NCBI GenBank assembly: GCA_003240625.1
Contig: QFMX01000004.1
Location: forward strand, 124,001 to 188,000
From: Sphingomonas taxi
GTDB lineage: Bacteria > Pseudomonadota > Alphaproteobacteria > Sphingomonadales > Sphingomonadaceae
Length of the DNA: 64,000 nt
Direction of reading: 5' to 3'
How positions within the stretch are numbered: the first letter of the stretch is position 1; each line of letters opens with the position of its first letter. Positions 8,330 through 16,620 of the stretch are shown one piece after another. Under the pieces are notes generated by a model. That model saw only the letters and a list, made by a program, of their open reading frames with translations. It did no database searches and was not told the DNA's origin. Both the position numbers and the translations under genes were made by a program.

Positions 8330-8894
8330 GGGCGTCGTCCTCCTGCGACGAGCAAAGCCGGGTGCGCAACGTGCGTCGTGCCCTTGCCAGCAAAGATTCC
8401 AGCGCCTCGATGCTGACGTCGAGCACCGCCGCCGCCTCCGCACCGGACAGATCCTGATAATGGACCAGCAGAATCGCGTCGCGCTGGCGCTCGGGCAGGC
8501 TGGCGATCGCTATTGCGACCGTCCGATCGCGCTCGACCTCGATCAGGCTCGACTCCGCATCCGGGGCGGGATCGGGCATCTCTGGTAGCCCGCCGTCCGC
8601 CGCCTCGCGGCCCATCTGGGGGCGGCGACGCAATCGGTCGCGGCACAGGTTGAGCACGACCGTATGGAGCCAGGTATCGAACCGCGCCGCGCCCGGCTGC
8701 CAGGTGGCGGCGGTCCGCCAGACGCGGACGAACGCATCCTGGGCGACGTCTTCCGCCGCCGCGCGGTCGTGCAGCATTCGCGTCGCAAGGCCGAGGATGC
8801 GGGGCAATTTCGCGGCGACCAGCAGCCGCGCTGCCGCTGCATCGCCGCGACCGATCCGTGCGAGCAGGGCGGTATCCGGATCGTGATCGAGCAA
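8322..8894 (-). CDS. ECF-type RNA polymerase sigma factor
   Basis: A 190-aa sigma-70 family protein with only regions 2 and 4. Region 2 is seen as AEDVAQDAFVRVWRTAATW followed by FDTWLHTVVLNLCRDRLRR. Region 4 is SLPERQRDAILLVHYQDLSG followed by an HTH with ALESLLARARRTLR. It is the first gene of a three-gene unit with a probable anti-sigma and a periplasmic sensor-like protein, so it probably responds to a metal or envelope signal. The regulon is not evident from the window. Confidence 0.9.
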   Translation of the reverse strand: MLDHDPDTALLARIGRGDAAAARLLVAAKLPRILGLATRMLHDRAAAEDVAQDAFVRVWRTAATWQPGAARFDTWLHTVVLNLCRDRLRRRPQMGREAADGGLPEMPDPAPDAESSLIEVERDRTVAIAIASLPERQRDAILLVHYQDLSGAEAAAVLDVSIEALESLLARARRTLRTRLCSSQEDDAHD

Positions 8895-9030
8895 GCCTGG
8901 TCTTTCGCGCCGCCATGATGTCCATCGTCGAGTCAGGAACCGGTTTTACCCGAAGCCGCTATCGCCGTCCGGCGCGCGGTACGTCCTGCGGACTGACGTC
9001 CGGGAGCGTGACGCTCCCGGACCCCGTCGA

Positions 9031-9285
9031 TCAGCGATACCGCCAGCCGCCATGCCAGCGATAGCGATGCCCCCAATAGCGGTTGGCATGCCAATACCCG
9101 CGACCGGGGTAATAGACGCCGACCCGCGGCGCAGGCACGACCACGACGCGCCGGACGCGGTTGGGGACGCAGCGACCATAGGCGCCGCGGTGAAACCGGG
9201 GGCCACAGCCTTGTCGTGCTTCGGCGGGCATGGCCGTCGTGATGGCGGTTCCGACCGCCAGTGCGGCCAGCAAGAGTTTTTTCAT
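9031..9285 (-). CDS. Small secreted protein with GCGPxFHRG motif
   Basis: An 84-aa protein with a clear signal peptide (MKKLLLAALAVGTAITTAMP, cleavage near AEA) and a mature part that starts GCGPRFHRGAYGRCVPN, followed by a Val/Pro and then a Tyr/Trp/Arg/Gly-rich tail. The two-cysteine GCGPGFHRG...C.PN pattern is common in small exported proteins of Alphaproteobacteria, whose role is not known to me. An AGGAGGT-like ribosome site precedes the ATG. Confidence 0.75.
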   Translation of the reverse strand: MKKLLLAALAVGTAITTAMPAEARQGCGPRFHRGAYGRCVPNRVRRVVVVPAPRVGVYYPGRGYWHANRYWGHRYRWHGGWRYR

Positions 9286-9472
9286 GGAATACCTCCTGAC
9301 GTGATCGACGCCGGTTGCGCGGCGTCATGCAGGCTTCAACGACGCAATACGCCGTTTCCGTCGCGCTTCCGGAAGAATAAACGTGGTTTTTCATCAGCCA
9401 GACGGCGAGCGACATGACCTTGTCGAGAAGCACCCGCTCCGCTCAGCGGCCAACAATCAGGCGAACGGTGAA

Positions 9473-10108
9473 ATGGATGCGACGAAAGCGCACACCATTA
9501 AGGAACACGCACACGGTCATGCCCTAAGGTTGGGGCCACTCTTTGACCGGAACCGACATTTGTCCAACGCCTTGTTTTCCCGCCGCGATCTGATCAACGG
9601 CGGTGTCGCCGCGCTCGTGACGGCCGCCTTGTCGGAACGGGTTTCCGCGCGCGCGCCCGAGCGCCGGCTCGTACTGATCAATCCGCATAACGGCGAGCGC
9701 TACGACGCCTGCTTTTTCGCCAATGGCCGCTATCGCGCGGACGGTCTTGCCGAACTCAACCACGCCATGCGCGATTGGCGCACGGGAGCGACCCGGAAAA
9801 TGGACCCCGGGCTCCTCGACCTGCTGGTGCGGGTTCGTGATCGGCTCGACGTCCCTCCACGCAAGCCACTGAAGCTGGTCTCGGGCTATCGGAGCCCGAA
9901 GACCAACCGCGCGCTCCATGCCCGGTCGCACGGCGTCGCCAGCAAAAGCCAGCACATGCTCGGCAAGGCGACCGACATCGCAATCCCAGGGGTGCCGCTC
10001 AGTCATCTCCGAAGCGCCGCCTTGTCGCTGCGCGGTGGGGGCGTCGGCTATTACCCAAACGACGGTTTCGTACACATGGATACAGGCGCAGTGCGTCACT
10101 GGAGCTGA
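9473..10108 (+). CDS. DUF882 / YcbK-type peptidase, Tat-exported
   Basis: A 211-aa protein with a twin-arginine signal (FSRRDLINGGVAALVTAAL) that lies unusually far, about 34 residues, from this ATG. The C-terminal half has the DUF882 (M15-like) pattern: SGYRSPKTN, then S.HMLGKATDIAI and FVHMDTGAVRHW, giving the His/Asp/His set expected of zinc D,D-peptidases. It probably acts on peptidoglycan in the periplasm. The start is uncertain. An in-frame ATG at 9383 lies further upstream, and a TTG start closer to the RR motif would give a more normal signal length. Confidence 0.8.
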   Translation: MDATKAHTIKEHAHGHALRLGPLFDRNRHLSNALFSRRDLINGGVAALVTAALSERVSARAPERRLVLINPHNGERYDACFFANGRYRADGLAELNHAMRDWRTGATRKMDPGLLDLLVRVRDRLDVPPRKPLKLVSGYRSPKTNRALHARSHGVASKSQHMLGKATDIAIPGVPLSHLRSAALSLRGGGVGYYPNDGFVHMDTGAVRHWS

Positions 10109-10147
10109 GCCGGATACCGCGGAACAGGCATCGGTCTTCAAGGCGTG

Positions 10148-10726
10148 TTAGTCGGGCGTGTCCCGCGAAAGGTCCGCGGTCAGGCCATAGCCCCGGAGCC
10201 GTGGCCACTGGCTGCGGTCGAGGATGGTGATGCTTGCCGGGGGCACCGGTGCCAGCCGATCCGACGGCAGATCGAGGATCATCGACGTGACAGCGCGGAC
10301 GACCCCGCCATGCGTCACCACCAGTGCATCGCCCGCTAGCGTCGACAGCGCATCCGATAGCCGATCGCGAAAAGCCTCGCCGGACTCGCCACCCGGCGGT
10401 GTGAAGTCGCCCGCGCGCCATGCCCGCCAACACGCGGGATCGCGCGTGCGCAGGTCATCGGTGTTCTGCCCCTCCCATTCGCCGACTCCGATTTCACGCC
10501 ACCGTAGATCCGGGTGGGCTTCGAGACCCAACAACGCCGCGGTGCGGCTCGCGCGCCGGAGGTCGGAGCAGATCGCATCGCGGGGAAGATGGGGCGGCAA
10601 GGCAGTCGCCAGCGCGCGGGCCTGGTCTTCGCCGCGGGGTGAAAGGTCAGGATCGGCCTGCCCCTGCAAACGTCGCGCCGCGTTCCAGACGGATTCGCCA
10701 TGACGGACCAGGTATAGTCGGCTCAT
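10148..10726 (-). CDS. Histidine phosphatase family protein (phosphoglycerate-mutase-like)
   Basis: A 192-aa protein of the RHG superfamily. The phosphate-accepting His is in LVRHGESVWN near the N-terminus, and the second His is in VVTHGGVVR. The length fits small phosphatases and cofactor-dependent mutase-like enzymes rather than the standard 230-250-aa GpmA. Its ATG overlaps the stop of the sensor-kinase-like gene (ATGA). Its place in an operon with a glycerate kinase makes a phosphoglycerate substrate attractive, but alpha-ribazole phosphatase and phosphoprotein phosphatase activities also occur in this family. Confidence 0.85.
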   Translation of the reverse strand: MSRLYLVRHGESVWNAARRLQGQADPDLSPRGEDQARALATALPPHLPRDAICSDLRRASRTAALLGLEAHPDLRWREIGVGEWEGQNTDDLRTRDPACWRAWRAGDFTPPGGESGEAFRDRLSDALSTLAGDALVVTHGGVVRAVTSMILDLPSDRLAPVPPASITILDRSQWPRLRGYGLTADLSRDTPD

Positions 10727-12159
10727 TGCCGCACCGGCAGCGACAGGCGGGCCACGGTCCCCTGCCCGGGCTTGCTGAGCAACGTGAAGGTTCCGCCATG
10801 GCGCTCGACAAGCGCCCTAACCATCGCCGTGCCGACGTCCGACGCATCCGGCGCTTCAGCATCGCTGGGCGGCGCAACGGACAGCGCGCGCTCGACCGTT
10901 TCGCTGTCCATCCCGCGACCGTTATCGGCAATTTCAATCAGCACCATATCGTCCTTCTGATCGCTCTTGACCCGCACGCCGATCCGACCGCCACGATCGG
11001 GCAGCATCGCCAGCCCACTGCGTATCAGTTCTTCGAGGGCTCCGCGTAGCTTCAGGCGGTCCGCCAGTATGGATCTCGCGTCCGCCTCCAGATCGAGTTC
11101 GCAACTGATCCCCCGCGCGGCAATTTCCGGACCGAACCGCGTGAGTGCGGCTTGTGAGAGACGGCACGGATCACAGGGCTCGAGATGGAGATCGAGCGGA
11201 TGGCCGATCTGCGTCACGCGGCCGATCGAACGCATGATCTGCTCCACATCGACCAGCGCATCCTCCAAGCTCTCCGACGTTCGCAGCGAAGCGATGCGGC
11301 TCTCCAAGGTGTCGACCAACCGGTGCACCGTCAGGTGAGAAAGACCGTCGGACTTCGCATCTCGGGCCCCGCCCTCATGGGCCGCCGCCTCACGCAACGC
11401 CATCGCCTCGGCCGTCCGATTATAGGCACGCGCCACGGCCCCAACTTCATCCTTGCGATCCTGATCGAGACGTTCGGTCGTATCGCCCGAGGCCAGCCCG
11501 TCGAGTGCCTTGCCCAACTGGCGGAGCGGGCCGAACAGATCGGACGCGAGATAAGCCGCAATCAACAGCGACAACGACAACGCGGCAAGGATCGCGACCG
11601 CAGCCATCACATTGGCAGACCGTCGCAATTTCCTGGTTTCGTCGCGGATCACCTGTCCACGGATCTGATCGGCTTGGGCGATGCGTTCGGTCAATGCCCG
11701 GAATGCGGCATAATCCCCCGTATCCAGCCGATCGTCGACCCGCCGTACGGCGTCTGCCCGGCGTCCCTGCCCGGCGAGAACGAACACATCGCGCGCCGCG
11801 CCGATCAAGCTTTCATGCGCGGTCTTCACGGTTTCCAGATCACGTTTCTCGCGTGCCGTGTTCGCGAGACGACCCCATTTCGCGAACACGGCACGGGTCG
11901 GCGCAATCGCCCGCTCGAAATCCTGCCGCGCGTCGGGAATTTCATCGCGGCCACCCGCCAGACTGTCATGCACCTCGGACAGCGCCTGAAAGGTTTCGGC
12001 GCGAATCTGCTCGAGGTACAGGCTGCGCCGATAATGGGTCTCCACCTCGTTCGACGTGGTCTGCCAACGCAGCGACATGAACAGCGCGACCATCGCGATC
12101 AACAGCGTGGTGGTCACCAGCCCGCCGAACGCGATCAGCAGTTTACGACGTAACGTCAC
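10723..12159 (-). CDS. Sensor histidine-kinase-like membrane protein, degenerate catalytic boxes
   Basis: A 478-aa protein starting at a GTG that overlaps the transporter stop (GTGA). It has a membrane segment near residues 5-28, a roughly 160-residue helical extracytoplasmic region, a second membrane segment near 185-210, a HAMP domain (DLFGPLRQLGKALDGLASGD) and a C-terminal ATPase-like domain with DNGRGMD at about residue 412. No standard H-box is seen between HAMP and the ATPase domain. The N-box position reads LEELIRSGLAML with Ser where Asn is expected, and the G2 box reads GTAMVRAL instead of GLGL. It may be a pseudokinase or a very divergent kinase. No response regulator is next to it. 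Confidence 0.75.
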   Translation of the reverse strand: MTLRRKLLIAFGGLVTTTLLIAMVALFMSLRWQTTSNEVETHYRRSLYLEQIRAETFQALSEVHDSLAGGRDEIPDARQDFERAIAPTRAVFAKWGRLANTAREKRDLETVKTAHESLIGAARDVFVLAGQGRRADAVRRVDDRLDTGDYAAFRALTERIAQADQIRGQVIRDETRKLRRSANVMAAVAILAALSLSLLIAAYLASDLFGPLRQLGKALDGLASGDTTERLDQDRKDEVGAVARAYNRTAEAMALREAAAHEGGARDAKSDGLSHLTVHRLVDTLESRIASLRTSESLEDALVDVEQIMRSIGRVTQIGHPLDLHLEPCDPCRLSQAALTRFGPEIAARGISCELDLEADARSILADRLKLRGALEELIRSGLAMLPDRGGRIGVRVKSDQKDDMVLIEIADNGRGMDSETVERALSVAPPSDAEAPDASDVGTAMVRALVERHGGTFTLLSKPGQGTVARLSLPVRQ

Positions 12160-13607
12160 AACTTTAACCCCACATGCTGCCACCAGCCGAAATAGACCGC
12201 GGTCATCAGCAGGGCGTGAACCGGCAGCAGGATGGCGCTGAGCCGAAGCAGATCGGCGGGCGTCCAGGCATTAGGGTCGGCTTCCTGAAACATCAGCAAC
12301 GCCTTCGAACTTACCGGAAACGTCAGGCAATAATCCATGCCGACCGATCCGATGAACATGACCGCGGCGGGATTGAGTTTCAACGTACCGGCGAGATACA
12401 GCAGCGCCGGCGTCAGCGCCGCCGCACGCGCGGTATGCGATGTCATGTACAGATGCGACGTGAGCGTTATCAGCGCGAGGGCCAGCAGGATAAAACTGCT
12501 GGATCCACCATCGGTCAGTCCGGAGGCTGAAAACACCAGCCCGATCAACCACTTTGCGGCGCCCGTCCCGATCAACGCCTGCCCAAGCACCAGCGCCGCC
12601 CCGACGAAGACAATGAGATTCCAGTTTACCGCCTTCAGCCCGTCCTTCCAGGCGATGACGCCGATGCCGGGCAGCGTGAGGATCAGGGCTGCCAGCACGC
12701 TGACCGTCGCGATCTGAAGACCATGCAGATGTTCGGTCGACCACAGACCGACCGACGCCAGGATCACGATCAGCGTGATCCACTCGTTACGACTGAACGG
12801 TGTGGACGCGGTCGTCTCGATCGACAACGATTTCGCGCGCAGATCCTTGTCGAGAAACAGCCGACCGATGATCCACGTCGTGACCGCGCTGGCGATAAGC
12901 GCGAATGGCAGGCCAAAGAGCAGCCACTGGACGAACGACAATTTGGTGCCGCCAAGATCGCCGAGCAGGTCGTTGGCAATCAGATGCGATCCGGCCCCCG
13001 TCAAGCTGGCGACCGTGGAGACGAGGATCACGGTCGGAATCAGCAATGCCAGCGCGCGGGTCACTTTTGCGCTGCCCGCCGCATCGGACAGGCTGCGGAA
13101 GACCGGCAGCGCGACGGCCGCACGCCCCGACGTGGACGGGATGAGGAAAGCGGTCGGCAACAGGACGAGCGTGACCAGCCACATCATGCCGCTGACGCTT
13201 CGCGCTCGTTTGGCGACCAGACCGGTGAGCCGCGCGGCAAGACCGGTATCCTGTACCGCCGTGCCCAGAATGAATGCGCCGATCATCAGCCAGATGACGT
13301 CGGATTCTAGCGCTGTGAAAAGCTGTTCCTGTTCAAGCGCGCCGCCCAGCACGAGCATCACGACCACGCCCAACGCGACATAGGCAGCGTTGATCTGCGT
13401 CAGCGACCAGAGCACCACCGCCGTACCGAAGCCGAACAGAGCAAGCCGTGCGTCGCTCTCCAGCCCGGCTGGGATCATAACACCGATCCCGAGCAAGGCG
13501 ATCAGCAGAACGACCGGCACCGCGCCGATCGTCCAGCGCCAACGCCGTTCCGGCACGTTCCGGGCGGGGGGATCGTCCGCGAGCGCCCACAAGGAACTGC
13601 CCGACAT
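12156..13607 (-). CDS. SLC13/DASS family anion transporter
   Basis: A 483-aa integral membrane protein with about a dozen hydrophobic segments. The ATG at 13607 shares one base with the glycerate kinase stop (TGATG). It has the symmetrical SLC13 layout; segments such as PSTSGRAAVALPVF and a second half with TSHLYMTSHTARAAALTPA resemble the two Ser-Asn/Thr-type substrate loops of the family. These carriers bring in di- and tricarboxylates, sulfate or related anions with sodium. The coupled glycerate kinase suggests glycerate or a related organic acid as substrate. Confidence 0.85.
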   Translation of the reverse strand: MSGSSLWALADDPPARNVPERRWRWTIGAVPVVLLIALLGIGVMIPAGLESDARLALFGFGTAVVLWSLTQINAAYVALGVVVMLVLGGALEQEQLFTALESDVIWLMIGAFILGTAVQDTGLAARLTGLVAKRARSVSGMMWLVTLVLLPTAFLIPSTSGRAAVALPVFRSLSDAAGSAKVTRALALLIPTVILVSTVASLTGAGSHLIANDLLGDLGGTKLSFVQWLLFGLPFALIASAVTTWIIGRLFLDKDLRAKSLSIETTASTPFSRNEWITLIVILASVGLWSTEHLHGLQIATVSVLAALILTLPGIGVIAWKDGLKAVNWNLIVFVGAALVLGQALIGTGAAKWLIGLVFSASGLTDGGSSSFILLALALITLTSHLYMTSHTARAAALTPALLYLAGTLKLNPAAVMFIGSVGMDYCLTFPVSSKALLMFQEADPNAWTPADLLRLSAILLPVHALLMTAVYFGWWQHVGLKL

Positions 13608-14773
13608 CACCGCGCCGCGGCGCGTTTGTCGGCAATCGCGATCCCCGCCAATACGGTCCGCATGACGTTCTCGGCACATTGCACGAGCTCGCTTTCCGCG
13701 ATCGACATGGCCTCCTCCAGCGTTTCGGGCGCGTGGACGGTCGAAAAGAAGGCGCTGACCCCGTGCTCGTGCACGACTTCGGCTCGTTCGCCGATCGTTC
13801 CGGCCAGGGCGATGACGGGTATGTCGAGCAACCGGGCACGGTCCCCGATCTCCGCAGGGATCTTGCCCCGCGCAGTCTTGAAGTCGATCCCACCCTCAGC
13901 GGTGATGATGAGGTCGGTGCCGGCCAACGCCTCGTCGAGCCCGAAATACGGCAGCAGGACGTCGAACCGGGAACTCAGCTTGGCGCCAAGCATCGCATGC
14001 AAACCGGCACCGATGCCGCCAGACGCTCCGCCGCCCGGCATCGACCGCACGTCGATCCCAAGATCGCGTTCGATGACGTCCGCATAATGATCCAGCGCAG
14101 CGGCCAGATACTCGACATCGTCGGGTGAGGCGCCCTTTTGCGGACCGAAAATCCTCGCCACGCCATTCTCGCCGCACAACAGGTTCTTCATGTTGCAGGC
14201 GACCTCGATCTCGACGCCCTGCAGGCGCGGATCGAGATCCGAAAGATCGATGCGATCGAGATGCTTCAGACCCATCCCGCCTTCCGCGATCTCCGCGCCA
14301 TCGGCGTCCAGCAGCTTTCCGCCGAGTGCGCGCACCAGCCCCGCACCGCCGTCATTGACGCCGGAATCACCGCACCCGACGAGGATACGCGACACGCCGG
14401 CATCCAGCGCTAGCGCGATAAGTTCGCCGACGCCTCGCGTGGTCGTTCGACAGGGATCGCGCTGTTCACGGGGAACGAGTTTCAACCCTGCGGCCATCGC
14501 GATCTCGACGACGGCAACAGGCTCTTCGCCACCGAGCAGCGCGAGGCCCGCATCGATCCGTTCGCCGACCGGGCCCGTAACCCGGACATTCTTCACAGAA
14601 CCACCGGTCATCCGCGCCATGGTATGCGCAGTCCCCTCGCCCCCATCGGCAAGCGGCAGCTCGATCACATCGGCGTCCGGGCAGGCCCGCAAGACTCCCT
14701 GGGCGATCGCCGACGCCACATTCTCGGCATCGAGATTTTCTTTGAACCCCGATGGGGCGATCACGATGCGCAT
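13607..14773 (-). CDS. Glycerate kinase (GlxK/GarK type)
   Basis: A 388-aa protein starting MRIVIAPSGFKENLDAENVA, the hallmark of the glycerate kinase type 1 family, followed by LPLADGGEGTAHTMARMTGG. Further conserved stretches are VGCGDSGVNDGGAGLVRALG and PGGGASGGIGAGLHAMLGA. Family members phosphorylate D-glycerate with ATP, usually to 2-phosphoglycerate, feeding glycolysis. It is the first gene of a four-gene overlapping operon with a transporter, a kinase-like sensor and a histidine phosphatase. The promoter should lie in the 437 bases upstream. Confidence 0.92.
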   Translation of the reverse strand: MRIVIAPSGFKENLDAENVASAIAQGVLRACPDADVIELPLADGGEGTAHTMARMTGGSVKNVRVTGPVGERIDAGLALLGGEEPVAVVEIAMAAGLKLVPREQRDPCRTTTRGVGELIALALDAGVSRILVGCGDSGVNDGGAGLVRALGGKLLDADGAEIAEGGMGLKHLDRIDLSDLDPRLQGVEIEVACNMKNLLCGENGVARIFGPQKGASPDDVEYLAAALDHYADVIERDLGIDVRSMPGGGASGGIGAGLHAMLGAKLSSRFDVLLPYFGLDEALAGTDLIITAEGGIDFKTARGKIPAEIGDRARLLDIPVIALAGTIGERAEVVHEHGVSAFFSTVHAPETLEEAMSIAESELVQCAENVMRTVLAGIAIADKRAAAR

Positions 14774-14950
14774 GCGCGGCTCCGACCGGCGTCATCAGGA
14801 ATTCGCCGACCGCGTCGACGGAGCGCCGGTCAAGCTCAAGGCAGATGACTTTTCCCCGACGAGACAGTGCAAGGCGCGGCATAATCTGGGTACCCTATCA
14901 ACGTCTTCATCATGCTTCCCCGCCTTTTGCCCGCGCCCAACGTGGCGCGA

Positions 14951-15172
14951 TCAGGCGGCGTTCCCTATCTCGCTGAAAATTCGCATATTTTGATTGTGCG
15001 ACACGCCAAATGGGGCCGACGAACAGCGCGATAGCTCCTGAACGAGCATCTGGTCCGCATCGCCGTCTGACAGTGAGGCCTCGCAGCACTCGTCGTCGTT
15101 GCCGGTCACGATTGCCGTCGTGTGTGTCGGGCCGACGAAGGCGATGTTCGATCGCGAGATGACGCTGATCAT
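14951..15172 (-). CDS. Possible small hypothetical protein
   Basis: A 73-codon open frame (MISVISRSNIAFVGPTHTTA at the start) lies in the stretch of about 440 bases between the glycerate kinase gene and the secreted protein at 15211. Third positions are moderately GC-rich, but there is no Shine-Dalgarno sequence and I recognise no domain. Apart from this frame I see nothing in 14774-15210 other than the presumed promoter of the glycerate operon. Confidence 0.25.
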   Translation of the reverse strand: MISVISRSNIAFVGPTHTTAIVTGNDDECCEASLSDGDADQMLVQELSRCSSAPFGVSHNQNMRIFSEIGNAA

Positions 15173-15210
15173 GCGATTAGCAAGCGTCTGATCGGGTGAC
15201 GGTGCGGCGT

Positions 15211-15570
15211 TTATTTGCAGAGCTGGAGGGCGATCGCATCAAGCTGACGATCGTAGCTCGCTCGCTCCGCCGCACTCAGGAAGCCCTGTTTGGCGGCAAG
15301 TCGATCGCTCGCCTTGCGGATCGCTTCGACGCGATTCCACAAGCGCTGCGACGTTTGTTTGGTAATCCGGCGCGCCTTGCTGGCGGTGCCGATGTCCGCC
15401 TGCAGGATGTACGCCCGCATCGAGATATGGTCCTGCATCGCGGTCTTGCCCGAGCCGCTCTTCAGATGACGCTGTTGCGTCACGTTACAGCTCGGATAGT
15501 CACGCTGCCACGATCGGGCTTCCGAGGCGGTTGCGGTGAGGGCAAAGACCAGGGGTACAAGGTATTTCAT
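15211..15570 (-). CDS. Small secreted hypothetical protein
   Basis: A 119-aa protein with a short signal peptide (MKYLVPLVFALTATASEARS) and a basic, mostly helical mature part with two cysteines (DYPSCNV and the C-terminal LQLCK) that could form a disulfide. I do not recognise the family. An AGGAGCGACCCC sequence just upstream of the ATG supports the start. Confidence 0.65.
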   Translation of the reverse strand: MKYLVPLVFALTATASEARSWQRDYPSCNVTQQRHLKSGSGKTAMQDHISMRAYILQADIGTASKARRITKQTSQRLWNRVEAIRKASDRLAAKQGFLSAAERASYDRQLDAIALQLCK

Positions 15571-15741
15571 GGGGTCGCTCCTGTCGTACCGGGCAGCGTA
15601 TAGGTCCGGTTCGGCTTAACGCTCGATGAGCGCGACGGCAGGGCCAAGCATCAAATCCACGACGCCGGACAAAACGATTGGCCGCGTTAGCGCCCTCTCG
15701 TCCATGCCCGGCGGTTGCTGGTCAAGACGCGCAGAGCTCCA

Positions 15742-16620
15742 TCACCAGGCCATGGCGATCGAGATCGTCGCCAACGGCACGACAGACGCGGTCGTGCCAT
15801 CGGGAGCGTCGAGCCTTCGGAGCTGAGGGTCTCGAACGAGAGCAAGGATTTCGCCCTGCAACGATGCCTTTGCGCCCGCGATCTTCACTGGCTGGGCAAC
15901 GCTCATCCCGGCACTGCCATAAACCCTGTCTCCGCTATCCGCTGAATAGAAGCTGCGCCAACCGGCACCGACCGAAACCGGCACCGTGAGCGTCGGGCCG
16001 TCCTCCGCGCGCGTAAGCGGGACCGCGGGGGCTATACCGACGATCGTGTAGAAGCCCCCCTGCCCCTTCGTCCGCGTCGTCGCGGCAAAGCGGGGCGCGA
16101 GAAATCCAACTGCGTCCTTGCCGGTGTAGAGGAACGTCAGGCTGGCTTCATGGGTCGTGCCCGCCACCCCGTTGGGACTGGCCTTGATGGCATACGCCCC
16201 CGCTGCCGACAGCCCGTCGACAGGCCGCCATGCGAGACCGACGATCGTATTGCTCTCGTACCAGCTACGCGGTCGGGATCTTTCGTCGGATCGTGGCGCG
16301 TGGAAGCCGTTCGAGCTTTGCCCTGTCAGGAACAGGACCCCCTCCCCATCCGCGCGGCGCTTCAGTACCGCAGCGCCGCCGATCGCGACATGGATCGGAA
16401 CCCTGCCGAGGCCGGCGTCATCGTCGTCATACGCTCCGCGCGCGTAATCGCCGTTGCGGACATCGAACGAGACGATCGGATGAACGGCGCCGTCGCCCAC
16501 GTCGACTTCGGATAACGTCGCATCCTCGGTGTCGATGAACGGCACGGTCTGCGCCGACGCGGGTGATGCAGCGACGCAGACGAGCGTCGCTGCGAGACCC
16601 ATCAGGGCTGTCGTGGTCAC
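15742..16620 (-). CDS. Putative outer-membrane or periplasmic protein coupled to a sugar-dehydrogenase-like enzyme
   Basis: A 292-aa protein from a GTG that overlaps the upstream stop (GTGA). It has a clean signal peptide (VTTTALMGLAATLVCVAASP, cleavage near ASA-Q). The mature part has alternating short strands rich in Gly, Ala, Tyr and Trp and ends PLATISIAMAW with a terminal aromatic residue, as in outer-membrane beta barrels. I cannot name the family. An ATG at 16641 is an alternative start, with a 25-base overlap. Co-translation with the secreted dehydrogenase-like enzyme suggests a shared envelope function. Confidence 0.6.
   Translation of the reverse strand: MTTTALMGLAATLVCVAASPASAQTVPFIDTEDATLSEVDVGDGAVHPIVSFDVRNGDYARGAYDDDDAGLGRVPIHVAIGGAAVLKRRADGEGVLFLTGQSSNGFHAPRSDERSRPRSWYESNTIVGLAWRPVDGLSAAGAYAIKASPNGVAGTTHEASLTFLYTGKDAVGFLAPRFAATTRTKGQGGFYTIVGIAPAVPLTRAEDGPTLTVPVSVGAGWRSFYSADSGDRVYGSAGMSVAQPVKIAGAKASLQGEILALVRDPQLRRLDAPDGTTASVVPLATISIAMAW

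Noticed and set aside
7322..8416. Long rightward frame opposite the sigma/anti-sigma genes
   Set aside because: Arg/Pro-rich shadow of three real leftward genes; no domain or ribosome site.
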